Shown here piece by piece: positions 15,669 to 23,261 of a stretch of 36,942 nt of DNA. The notes under the pieces are model-generated. The model was not told where the DNA came from. It did no database searches and was given only the letters and a program-made list of their open reading frames with translations. Origin of the DNA: Clostridium sp. Cult1. GTDB taxonomy: Bacteria > Bacillota > Clostridia > Tissierellales > Tepidimicrobiaceae. Each line of letters opens with the position of its first letter. The stretch's first letter is position 1. Where the stretch lies: contig NZ_PPXW01000001.1 of NCBI RefSeq assembly GCF_021655095.1, positions 397,574 through 434,515 of the forward strand. Reading direction: 5' to 3'. The translations under genes and the position numbers were made by a program.

Positions 15669-15729
15669 TCATTCTCAATCCAGTGAAGAATCCCAGTTTA
15701 GAGATCCTTCGCTGGCATTGAGAATAACA
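15669..15729. repeat. Degenerate intergenic inverted-repeat element
   Basis: A 61-bp element: 15671-15692 pairs with 15703-15725 (ATTCTCAAT with ATTGAGAAT, then CCAGTGAAG with CTTCGCTGG, then ATC with GAT), with one bulge, one G-T pair and one mismatch. The TCATTCT...GAAGAATC / GAGATCCTTCGCT...AGAATAACA pattern resembles a dispersed hairpin repeat I have seen in many bacterial intergenic regions, here worn. The 12-mer AGATCCTTCGCT recurs at 23160. It lies between two converging units and could also serve as a transcription end. Confidence 0.6.
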
Positions 15730-15738
15730 AAAGTAAAT

Positions 15739-16398
15739 TTAAAATTCCCTTTTTAAATAAATCTTTTTAGATACTTGTAAGGAGATATAAAACATTATTA
15801 ATGAAAATACTAATAAATAAATATTCAATTTATTGATATTTATAGAAATTATCTTTTCTAACTTACCTATTGCCTCCAACTTTTTTATAAACTTACTTAT
15901 TATACTTGGTCCTATCACCATCACTATCCATAATATCATATTAAAACTTCTAATTCCCTCGCCAACTTTAAAATAGAAAGGATAGTATATGGAATAAAAT
16001 ATTAAGGATATATTGGCTACAACCAAAGCATTCCATAAGCTTGCACTCATACTATTATCAACAATGTATAAAACAGAAATAGCTTTGGTAAATAATAGTA
16101 TAATCCCAGATCCTAATATTATAAATAATATAAGAGTTAAATATTTACCCCTAACTATATCTTGCCTATCTATAGGAAAGCTATTGATGATAATTCCGCT
16201 TTTAGATTTATCATCGTAACCGTTGGTATATATGACTAACATAAATATTAATATAATCATTCCAAGAACATATAGTAGATTAGCTATCATATTATCAGGC
16301 ATAGTAAGCCCCATGGCAGCAATAAATAATGCATATATTCCTCCGAAAATATTTATCTTTTTTGATAATTTCAAATCCTTTTTTACTAAGTTAAACAT
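15739..16398 (-). CDS. ABC-2 type permease subunit (second)
   Basis: A 219-residue membrane protein with about six hydrophobic segments, the last gene of the YtrA-type operon. It fits the ABC-2 permease class (ABC2_membrane_5-like): the N-terminal L-V-K-K-D-L-K-L and the block NSFPIDRQDIVRGKY near residue 70, where the cytoplasmic part contacts the ATPase. Start is ATG 16398 behind AAAGGAG, 12 bp after the first permease. The two permeases are related (NSFPIDRQDIV versus NSLPINGGTIV), so they may form a heterodimer with the ATPase. Substrate unknown. Confidence 0.82.
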   Translation of the reverse strand: MFNLVKKDLKLSKKINIFGGIYALFIAAMGLTMPDNMIANLLYVLGMIILIFMLVIYTNGYDDKSKSGIIINSFPIDRQDIVRGKYLTLILFIILGSGIILLFTKAISVLYIVDNSMSASLWNALVVANISLIFYSIYYPFYFKVGEGIRSFNMILWIVMVIGPSIISKFIKKLEAIGKLEKIISININKLNIYLLVFSLIMFYISLQVSKKIYLKREF

Positions 16399-16410
16399 AA
16401 TTTCACTCCT

Positions 16411-17043
16411 TTATAAATCCCTACTTTGGTAGAGCTTCATAGATAATAATAAGGAAGCCATATACATTATTATGGATACAAACACCATGCTTTTCCCCTG
16501 AAATAATCCTATTTTTTTTACTAAAGATTCATCTCCCAAAGCCCCTAAATTTGCCATGCCAATAAAGAAACCTATGAATACTATCATATGGAATATCCGT
16601 GCAATATTAGGTTCAAAATAGAAATAAGCAGGAAATACTATAGATGTAGTAAACATTATTATAGGAATAGCCTTAATAATCATTTCTATGTTGAAATAAT
16701 CCACATTTTTTATTCCTGTGGCATTAATTATCCACAAATAAACCCCAGCATACACAATAGTCATAATAAAATATACAAATGTAGACAAATATTTGTAAAA
16801 GACTATGGTTCCTCCATTTATAGGCAATGAATTTATAATATTCCTCCCCTTACCATCCATATCATAATGAAAGGATGTTATAGATACAATATAAGTATAT
16901 GCCACTATTATTGCAAGATATAGCCATTTAGGATCGTAGGAGTCTATTATCAATATTAAAAATGGTATATAAAATAGCATGAAGATACCATCCCGCTTAT
17001 TACAGAACAATAACATTAAATCTCTTTTTATAATTCCTAACAT
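16411..17043 (-). CDS. ABC-2 type permease subunit (first)
   Basis: A 210-residue membrane protein with about six hydrophobic segments, beginning I-I-K-R-D-L-M-L, with the cytoplasmic block IINSLPINGGTIVFYKY near residue 86 that is shared with the neighbouring permease. It starts four bases after the ATPase gene, so coupling is tight. Together the ATPase and two permeases make a small exporter-like ABC system as in B. subtilis ytrABCDEF-type operons, some of which respond to cell-wall antibiotics. That role is inference. Confidence 0.82.
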   Translation of the reverse strand: MLGIIKRDLMLLFCNKRDGIFMLFYIPFLILIIDSYDPKWLYLAIIVAYTYIVSITSFHYDMDGKGRNIINSLPINGGTIVFYKYLSTFVYFIMTIVYAGVYLWIINATGIKNVDYFNIEMIIKAIPIIMFTTSIVFPAYFYFEPNIARIFHMIVFIGFFIGMANLGALGDESLVKKIGLFQGKSMVFVSIIMYMASLLLSMKLYQSRDL

Positions 17044-17047
17044 TTTC

Positions 17048-17902
17048 TTACCCCCTTACGCTATAAACCATAATATCCTCTAAGGTTGCTTTTTCTATTA
17101 ATATATTATTACCAAAGATCTTTTTAATCTTCGCTATATTATCTGTAAGCCCTTCGAACCCAACCTTAGTCTCTCTTAATCCTATAAACTCTTTTCTTGT
17201 ATCCATATTCAAAAGATCTATACCACCTTTAACAATTACATAACTTTCTAATACTTCATCCTTAGACTTCGAGAATACTACTTTTCCTTTATTAATAAAG
17301 GTTATATAATCAGCAATCTTCTCTAAATCCGTAGTAATATGAGTTGAGAAGAATATACTTTTATTTTCATCTTGGATAATACTATATAAAATATCTAATA
17401 TTTCTCTTCTAAATACCGGATCCAATCCTGATGTAGGTTCATCCATAATAATTAGATCTGCATTATGAGATAGAGCTATTGCTAATGAAAATTTCATCTT
17501 CATCCCTTTAGATAATGTTTTAATCTTTACTTTTGGATTCAAACCAAATTCATGGATATAATAGTTGAACTGATTATCATCCCATTTTGAATAAAAAGAT
17601 GCAACAATATTTTTCATCTGTTTAATGGTTAAATCTTCATAATAATAATTCTCATCGTATACGAAGCCTATTCTATCCTTTATCTCTTTCTCATATTTAA
17701 TATGGTCTTTACCGAATACCTTAATTTCTCCCCCATCCTTTTTAACCAAATTCATTATTAGTTTAATAGTAGTACTTTTCCCTGCTCCATTAGGACCTAT
17801 AAAGCCCATAATATACCCTGGCTCCAAATTGAAACTTATATCTTCTAAAGTAAAATTTTTAAATTCCTTTCTTAAATTATTTACTTCTAAAATATAACTC
17901 AT
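17048..17902 (-). CDS. ABC transporter ATP-binding protein
   Basis: A 284-residue ATPase. Walker A is GPNGAGKST (near residue 36), the Q-loop region follows, the signature is L-S-K-G-M-K-M-K (near 134), Walker B is LIIMDEPTSGLD (near 156) and the switch His is in FFSTHITTDLEK (near 190). The C-terminal extension of about 75 residues is typical of exporters of the YtrB/ABC-2 class. It starts two bases after the GntR gene and is followed four bases later by a permease. Start is ATG 17902 behind AGGAGG. Confidence 0.95.
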   Translation of the reverse strand: MSYILEVNNLRKEFKNFTLEDISFNLEPGYIMGFIGPNGAGKSTTIKLIMNLVKKDGGEIKVFGKDHIKYEKEIKDRIGFVYDENYYYEDLTIKQMKNIVASFYSKWDDNQFNYYIHEFGLNPKVKIKTLSKGMKMKFSLAIALSHNADLIIMDEPTSGLDPVFRREILDILYSIIQDENKSIFFSTHITTDLEKIADYITFINKGKVVFSKSKDEVLESYVIVKGGIDLLNMDTRKEFIGLRETKVGFEGLTDNIAKIKKIFGNNILIEKATLEDIMVYSVRG

Positions 17903-17904
17903 GA

Positions 17905-18285
17905 CTATACCTCCTGAAATAAAATTCTTAACATTTCTTGTATTTCTTCGTAGTTTAATCCTAACAGTTTACTTTCTTCTACTACCTCTGATAGTTTTTT
18001 TTCTATGATTTTTAGTTTTTTCTCTCGCATAAGCTCCCTATTTTGCCCTGCTACATAGGAGCCCTTTCCTTGCATGGTTTCAATAAATCCCTCTTTTTCT
18101 AATTCATCATAAGCCCTTTTAGTGGTAATAACAGAAATTTGAAGATCCCTTGCCAACCCTCTAATGGAGGGCAATAAATCTCCTTCATTTAGTTCCCCTT
18201 TTAAAATCATCCCTTTTATTTGGTTCGATATCTGTTCATATATAGGATCCTTTGAAGAATTAGATACTATGATTTTCATACCCAT
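17905..18285 (-). CDS. GntR-family regulator, YtrA subfamily
   Basis: A 126-residue repressor: N-terminal winged helix-turn-helix (about 12-78) with D-P-I-Y-E-Q-I, L-P-S-I-R-G-L-A, TTKRAYDELEKEGFIETMQGKGSYV, and only a short C-terminal dimerisation tail, the mark of the YtrA subgroup. YtrA regulators sit first in ABC operons and repress them. Start is ATG 18285 behind AGGAGG. The promoter just upstream carries an inverted repeat over its -10 box, fitting autoregulation. Confidence 0.93.
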   Translation of the reverse strand: MGMKIIVSNSSKDPIYEQISNQIKGMILKGELNEGDLLPSIRGLARDLQISVITTKRAYDELEKEGFIETMQGKGSYVAGQNRELMREKKLKIIEKKLSEVVEESKLLGLNYEEIQEMLRILFQEV

Positions 18286-18313
18286 CCTCCTAATTTTTGG
18301 TGTTTATTATGTT

Positions 18314-18367
18314 TATACTGTCTATATTGTTTATATACAGTATATATTCCATTCTCCTATTTGTCAA
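18314..18367 (-). promoter_or_regulatory. Promoter and likely YtrA operator of the ABC operon
   Basis: Minus-strand promoter with TTGACA (18367-18362), a 17-bp spacer and TATACT (18344-18339). An exact 8-bp inverted repeat, TATACTGT at 18314-18321 and ACAGTATA at 18337-18344, covers the -10 box and the start region. This is the place where a repressor encoded by the first gene would act. Promoter is strong; assigning the repeat to the GntR protein is inference. Confidence 0.7.
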
Positions 18368-18395
18368 TAGATAAAAGAAAAATATTTATAAACTC

Positions 18396-18428
18396 ATTGT
18401 CAACCTATGCACCCTCGTGGTTGACAAT
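18396..18428 (+). promoter_or_regulatory. BirA-type biotin operator 1
   Basis: ATTGTCAACC (18396-18405) and GGTTGACAAT (18419-18428) are exact inverted repeats separated by 13 bp. They match the BirA operator half-sites TTGTnAACC/GGTTnACAA; the spacer is slightly shorter than the roughly 15 bp of the E. coli site. The right arm contains the -35 box of the bioY promoter, so BirA-biotinyl-AMP binding would block polymerase. birA itself lies at 20231-21214. Confidence 0.75.
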
Positions 18429-18449
18429 TGAAATAAAATTATTTACAAT
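18421..18449 (+). promoter_or_regulatory. bioY promoter
   Basis: TTGACA (18421-18426), a 17-bp spacer and TACAAT (18444-18449). The -35 lies within operator 1 and the expected transcription start near 18456 falls inside operator 2. Confidence 0.75.
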
Positions 18450-18452
18450 ACT

Positions 18453-18484
18453 ATTGTCTACTTAATTAAAGTTTTGGTTTACAT
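18453..18484 (+). promoter_or_regulatory. BirA-type biotin operator 2 (weaker)
   Basis: ATTGTCTACT (18453-18462), 13 bp, then GGTTTACAT (18476-18484). The half-sites are less perfect than in operator 1 but the spacing is identical, and the site covers the transcription start and leads into the AGGAGG site of bioY (18487-18492). Confidence 0.55.
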
Positions 18485-18498
18485 ATAGGAGGAATAAT

Positions 18499-19053
18499 AT
18501 GAAATTATCTGTAAAAGAAATGGTTTCTATATCTTTATTTACAGCATTAACGGCTATTGGGGCTTTCTTAAGCATACCCGTTGGAGATGTACCTATTACA
18601 TTACAAAGCATGTTTGTTATACTATCTGGACTTCTCCTTGGTCCTAAATTAGGAGCATTGTCTCAGTTAGTATATGTTTTATTAGGCTTGTCTGGAATAA
18701 GAATATTCGCCGGATTTTCAGGAGGGCCTCAGACAATCTTTAAACCGAGCTTTGGATTCTTAATTGGGTTTATATTTGCAGCCTATATTGTAGGGAAAAT
18801 TACAAATAATAGAAGTAAGATAAACTTTAGACGAGTGTTATTGGCAACCCTGACTGGAACTTTTGTTATATATTTATTTGGTGTTCCATATATGTATCTA
18901 ATACTTAATAACTTATTAGGTGAAACTATACCTTTCTCTACAGCTTTAAAAACAGGTTTTATTATATTTCTACCTGGTGATATATTGAAAGCCATTTTAT
19001 CTTCCTTAGTGGCATCAAAAATACTTCTAAGAATAAATATACCACAACTATGA
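18499..19053 (+). CDS. bioY: BioY biotin transporter S component
   Basis: A 184-residue membrane protein with about six hydrophobic segments, the biotin-binding subunit of an ECF importer. Family signatures are the N-terminal ALTAIGAFLSIPVGDVPITLQ region, L-L-G-P-K-L-G-A-L-S-Q-L-V-Y-V-L-L-G near residue 47, and F-A-G-F-S-G-G-P-Q-T near 74 followed by F-G-F-L-I-G-F. Start is ATG 18499 behind AGGAGG. No EcfAT genes are adjacent, so it works alone or with shared ECF subunits. Two BirA-like sites over its promoter imply shut-off when biotin is plentiful. Confidence 0.95.
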   Translation: MKLSVKEMVSISLFTALTAIGAFLSIPVGDVPITLQSMFVILSGLLLGPKLGALSQLVYVLLGLSGIRIFAGFSGGPQTIFKPSFGFLIGFIFAAYIVGKITNNRSKINFRRVLLATLTGTFVIYLFGVPYMYLILNNLLGETIPFSTALKTGFIIFLPGDILKAILSSLVASKILLRINIPQL

Positions 19054-19079
19054 TAACCCATTAGAAAACTAATGGGTTA
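19054..19079. terminator. Terminator between bioY and the HD-GYP gene
   Basis: A perfect 11-bp stem (19054-19064 with 19069-19079) with an AAAA loop directly follows the bioY stop and contains the TAA stop of the converging HD-GYP gene (19077-19079). T-tracts are weak on both sides. Confidence 0.6.
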
Positions 19080-20114
19080 ACCTGTTATTTCTTCTATTTT
19101 TAAGAAATTATATTTTAATAAATTAATATTTTTTTCTTCTATTTGTATTACTGGTTTAGTAATATACTTTGGATGTATAAATTGGATTTTACCTAGCATT
19201 CCATCATTTAGTCTTGCTTTAGAATTTACATAAAGTTGAGATATGTTTTTCAAGAATATTTCCAATATGGATCTACTAAATTTATGAATTCCCATATAAT
19301 AAAACTCTTCAATGGCATCAAAAGGGCTCCTTTTGTTCTTATAAACTCTTTTAGATGTTAATGCATCATATACATCAGCTATTGCAATTATCTTTGCATA
19401 TAAATTAATCTTCTTCCCTCTTATACCACGAGGATAACCGCTTCCATCTTCTCTTTCATGATGGCTAAGTATAGCTTGCCTAACTTCCTCACTTAAAAAG
19501 GATAATCTTTTTGATAATATATATCCATCTATTGTATGTTTTTTAACTATATTGAATTCATCTTCAGTTAATTTACCTTTTTTATTCAATATATCCTTTG
19601 GAACTTTTGATTTTCCAATATCATGCAGTAATGCAGCTTGACATAATTCTTTAATTCTTCCTTCATCCAGTCCTATTAATTTTCCTATATATACAGAATA
19701 TATTGCTACATTTATGCTATGATTGTAAGTATATTCATCAGTATCTTTTATCTTCTCCGTTTGACCTATCATTTGTCTATTTTTATTGATTTCTGTAGAT
19801 AAAATATTACAAATATGATCTAACTTATTAGGATTTACGCCTTTACTTGCAGCCAGTCGGATAGCTACTTCCTGCATTGCGAAGATATCCTCTTTATAAA
19901 ATAAAGGTTTAGCATAATTTTTCATGAAGTTACTATTCACTTTAGAAGGATAAACTGGTATTTCCTTTACCTTGAATTTATCTAAAATATTAATGACATA
20001 TTCATTGATTATAGTGTTTCCCCCTATTAGAATATTGCCTTTATCATCGTAGATATCTTCAATTAATATTTCATCTATTGCTTTTTTCGTTAAACAAAGG
20101 ATTTTAGCTTCCAA
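19077..20114 (-). CDS. HD-GYP domain protein, probable cyclic-di-GMP phosphodiesterase
   Basis: A 345-residue cytoplasmic protein. The C-terminal HD-GYP domain (about 125-295) has the metal-binding pattern H131 in YNHSINV, the HD pair in LLHDIGKSKVP (near 163), H in KKHTIDG, the H-H pair in LSHHERED, the G-S-G-Y-P-R-G signature (near 222), and ADVYDALTSKRVYK. The N-terminal 100 residues have no receiver or PAS features; they begin with a short beta-rich region common in such proteins. Start is TTG 20114 behind TGGTGA. It lies 116 bp downstream of birA on the same strand. Activity on c-di-GMP is the family function, not tested here. Confidence 0.88.
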   Translation of the reverse strand: MEAKILCLTKKAIDEILIEDIYDDKGNILIGGNTIINEYVINILDKFKVKEIPVYPSKVNSNFMKNYAKPLFYKEDIFAMQEVAIRLAASKGVNPNKLDHICNILSTEINKNRQMIGQTEKIKDTDEYTYNHSINVAIYSVYIGKLIGLDEGRIKELCQAALLHDIGKSKVPKDILNKKGKLTEDEFNIVKKHTIDGYILSKRLSFLSEEVRQAILSHHEREDGSGYPRGIRGKKINLYAKIIAIADVYDALTSKRVYKNKRSPFDAIEEFYYMGIHKFSRSILEIFLKNISQLYVNSKARLNDGMLGKIQFIHPKYITKPVIQIEEKNINLLKYNFLKIEEITG

Positions 20115-20230
20115 TAATTTTCACCACAATTCTAACCTATCTTATCTAAGATTTATCATTGCATCTGATATATTTTATCACATTTTTAATTAAATTGTCC
20201 CATTTCTGCAAATTTAGTAGTAATTACCTA

Positions 20231-21214
20231 TTATATATATCCTTTTAATCCTCGAATAGAAACCTCCCCATAGAATATTCTTTCCTTTTCACCATCTTTA
20301 TATTTAACTATTAAGTTGCCTTCATCATCTATATCTAAGGCTTTGCCAATCCTTTCAGTATCTCCCCTTATAATCCTTACTTCTCTCCCTATCAACATAG
20401 AATTTTGTCTACATATATGAATAGATTTAGAAATATCACCTTTTTCTTTGAAAGGAATATAGAGATTTTCAAAATGGTTTAATACCTTAGCTAATAATTT
20501 TTTTCTATCTACTTTATTCCCAGTAATAATTTTTAAAGATGTAGCTTTATCAATTAAATCTTCACTAAAATCTTTTTGCTCCAAATTTACATTTATACCT
20601 ATTCCCATTACCACGTAATTAATTATATTTAGTTCACAACTCATTTCAGTAAGGATACCACAAACCTTTTTTTCATGGACTAAAATGTCGTTAGGCCATT
20701 TAATATATGACTTAATTTTCATATCTTCTAACCCTTTATTTACTGCTGCTGCTCCAATTAAAGTCAATCTAGCTGCTTCTGCAGGTATTAACTTAGGTTT
20801 TAATATTATACTCATCCATAGACCTTTTCCATTAGGTGAAACCCAACTTTTACCTAATCGTCCTTTACCTTTAGTCTGTTCTTCCCCAATAATAACTGTA
20901 CCCTCATCTTCTTCCATAGCCATTTTCTTTGCCCTTATATTAGTAGAATCTATACTATCAAAATAATATATATTCCTTCCAACGAAATCTGTAGTTAAGT
21001 ATTCTTCTACTTCCTCTAAAGTAAGTATATCTGGAGAATATAATAATCTATAGCCCTTTCTAGGTACAGATTCAATCTTATATCCTTCTTCTTTTAATGT
21101 GTTTATATGTTTCCAGACTGCAGACCGACTTACTCCCAGTTCATCACTAATCCTTTCCCCAGAAATAAAACTTTCCTTTGCTTGCTTTAGCATTAATAAA
21201 ATCTTCTTTTTCAT
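20231..21214 (-). CDS. birA: Biotin-protein ligase and biotin repressor BirA
   Basis: A 327-residue bifunctional protein. Residues 1-60 are a winged helix-turn-helix (G-E-R-I-S-D-E-L-G-V-S-R-S-A-V-W-K-H), so it is the repressor-type BirA. The central catalytic domain has the biotinyl-AMP loop T-K-G-K-G-R-L-G-K-S-W (near 115), Y-I-K-W-P-N-D-I (near 171) and K-K-V-C-G-I-L-T-E, then the small C-terminal SH3-like domain (near 270-320). It biotinylates carboxylase carrier proteins and, when biotin is in excess, represses. The two operators at 18396-18484 before bioY are its likely targets. Start is ATG 21214. Confidence 0.95.
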   Translation of the reverse strand: MKKKILLMLKQAKESFISGERISDELGVSRSAVWKHINTLKEEGYKIESVPRKGYRLLYSPDILTLEEVEEYLTTDFVGRNIYYFDSIDSTNIRAKKMAMEEDEGTVIIGEEQTKGKGRLGKSWVSPNGKGLWMSIILKPKLIPAEAARLTLIGAAAVNKGLEDMKIKSYIKWPNDILVHEKKVCGILTEMSCELNIINYVVMGIGINVNLEQKDFSEDLIDKATSLKIITGNKVDRKKLLAKVLNHFENLYIPFKEKGDISKSIHICRQNSMLIGREVRIIRGDTERIGKALDIDDEGNLIVKYKDGEKERIFYGEVSIRGLKGYI

Positions 21215-21346
21215 AAATTCACACCCTTATCCTTTATTTTATTACAGTTTTTATTTATCTTTATTTCTAATTATATTTTTAATTTTCGTTAACATAAATA
21301 TGGGTATAATATTAATATAATCTTAGCATAAATTCTTTGAAAAGAG

Positions 21347-23140
21347 GTGATTTCCATAAAGAAGTCTTTAAAAATTAGTATAACTTTTTTACTTTTTCTA
21401 TTTGTTCTAGTTAGTTTCCCTCAAAATGGAAAAGCTGAAGATTCCCTTACTATTAAAAGATGGCTAATAGACTCTAAAATCATAGAAAATGGTGATTTAG
21501 AAATTAGGGAAGATATTACCTTTAACTTTAATGATAAATTTAATGGAGTATTTAGAGAGATAGTCCTAGCGGGTACAGAAGGAATAGATAATCTTAAAGT
21601 AGCAGAAATGGTTAATGGAAATGAAATTATATATTCACATGCTAATAAAGCTGAAAATGGGGATAACCATGTCTTTATGGCTATTAATGATGGAGACAAT
21701 ATCAATGTTAAAATTTTTTCTCCCTCAAAAGACGAAGATAAAACTTTCAGGCTAAACTATACTATAAAAAATGTTGCCATAAAATATAATGATACTGGTG
21801 AATTATACTACAAATTTCTAGGAAAGGAGAATAGTACTCCTATTAGTTTTTTTGCAGTTAATATTAGTCTACCACAGACTAGAAATGACAAAGTAAAAAT
21901 ATTCGCCCACGGTCCCTCTAATGGAACTATCCGTTTTCAGGAAGATGATTTAGTGAGATTAGAGATTGAAAATATACCAAAAGACACTTTTATAGAAGGC
22001 AGAATACTGTTTCCCATAGATTTCATACCAAATTCGACTAATATAGTCAATAATAATGCATACCATGGTATTATAGAGGAAGAATTGTCATATATAAGAG
22101 AAATAGAAGAAAAACAAATTAAAAGAGAAAAAAACAAAAATTTATTGAATAACATATCAATTACAATAGCAGGAATAGGAATGGTTATTATTGCATTAAT
22201 ATTTTCTAGGTTAAGAAGAGATGTGGACATCTATGATACAATGGATTATAATTTATACCCAGATGACTGTACTCCAGCAGTGGCAACCTATCTAACAAGT
22301 AGTGTATTAAATACTACTACTATAATGGCTACAATTTTCGATTTAGCTAGAAAAGGTTATATTTCTATTGAAGATAAAGGTGAATATAAAAATAAAACTA
22401 ATAATTTCGAATTGAAGAAAATTGAAAAGCCTATTAACTCTTTATTAAGTCATGAAGTATTTTTATTGGATTGGTTATTTGATAAAATAGGGAATGGCAA
22501 TACTGTGACTACAAAGGATATAGAATACTATGGAAAAAAACATAGAACAAGTTTCAGTAATTCTTATTATACTTGGCAGAAAAAGGTTAGAGAAGATACT
22601 AAAAGTTATGGTTTTTATGATAATAGGGGTAAAAAACCAGGTATATTCTTAATAATTTTTTCTTCTATTGCTTTTGCTCTTGGGATAGTATCAATAGTTT
22701 TTGAAGGATTTTATGGGATTGTTTTATTGTTAGTTTCAATCTTTGCTTTTATATATGGAATGGCTATACTGTTTAGAAAATCTGACTATGGATATATACA
22801 GTATAAAAAGTGGAAAGATTTTAAAAAGGATTTGAAATTGAGGGGAGATACTTTAGATATGGAAAACTTATCTTTTCCATTAGAGACAGCGTTAATATAT
22901 GGTCTAGCTTTAAGGGTAAATATCAACTCTCTAAGGAAATTTAAAACTCTAATTCCAGAAAGTAATACACCTAATCATTGGATTTATTGGTATTATGCTA
23001 CAGGCTCTAGAGGACATAATTCTTTTGAAAGAAGTTTAAACAGATCCTTTTCTGCTGGTAGTTCATCTACTGGAAGTGGTGGTGGATTCTCCGGTGGAGG
23101 TGGCGGTGGCGCTGGAGGTGGCGGAGCTGGAGGGTTTTAG
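21347..23140 (+). CDS. DUF2207 family membrane protein with Gly-rich tail
   Basis: About 595 residues. An N-terminal hydrophobic signal segment ends near the A-E-D cleavage region (residue 30). An extracytoplasmic domain of about 230 residues follows, starting L-T-I-K-R-W-L-I-D, as in DUF2207. One membrane segment lies near 270-288, a cytoplasmic part follows, then two hydrophobic segments near 435-475, and a tail of Ser/Gly with long glycine runs (about 570-597). Function of the family is unknown. The start is problematic: an in-frame TGA at 21338 limits the gene to GTG 21347, which lies inside the ribosome binding site AGAGGTGA, or to ATA 21356, eight bases after the GAGG core. The GTG is given here by convention. 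It is monocistronic and divergent from birA. Confidence 0.82.
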   Translation: MISIKKSLKISITFLLFLFVLVSFPQNGKAEDSLTIKRWLIDSKIIENGDLEIREDITFNFNDKFNGVFREIVLAGTEGIDNLKVAEMVNGNEIIYSHANKAENGDNHVFMAINDGDNINVKIFSPSKDEDKTFRLNYTIKNVAIKYNDTGELYYKFLGKENSTPISFFAVNISLPQTRNDKVKIFAHGPSNGTIRFQEDDLVRLEIENIPKDTFIEGRILFPIDFIPNSTNIVNNNAYHGIIEEELSYIREIEEKQIKREKNKNLLNNISITIAGIGMVIIALIFSRLRRDVDIYDTMDYNLYPDDCTPAVATYLTSSVLNTTTIMATIFDLARKGYISIEDKGEYKNKTNNFELKKIEKPINSLLSHEVFLLDWLFDKIGNGNTVTTKDIEYYGKKHRTSFSNSYYTWQKKVREDTKSYGFYDNRGKKPGIFLIIFSSIAFALGIVSIVFEGFYGIVLLLVSIFAFIYGMAILFRKSDYGYIQYKKWKDFKKDLKLRGDTLDMENLSFPLETALIYGLALRVNINSLRKFKTLIPESNTPNHWIYWYYATGSRGHNSFERSLNRSFSAGSSSTGSGGGFSGGGGGGAGGGGAGGF

Positions 23141-23157
23141 TAATTGACATCGAGAAA

Positions 23158-23172
23158 TAAAGATCCTTCGCT
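23158..23172. repeat. Half copy of the 15669-15729 intergenic repeat
   Basis: The 12-mer AGATCCTTCGCT at 23160-23171, in the 121-bp gap after the DUF2207 gene, is identical to 15702-15713, inside the inverted-repeat element. The other arm is not recognisable, so this looks like a decayed copy. The rest of the gap shows nothing I recognise. Confidence 0.4.
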
Positions 23173-23261
23173 ATTTTTCATAATACTATAAAGTTAAATT
23201 AGCCAATTGCTACTAAAGCTTGCATACTGAGTACTAGTAAAGGATCTACCATTCATAATTT

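Noticed and set aside
23077-23137. Glycine-codon-rich repeat at the end of the DUF2207 gene
   Set aside because: Gly-rich C-terminal tails are usual in this family; it is low-complexity coding sequence, not a mobile or CRISPR-like repeat.
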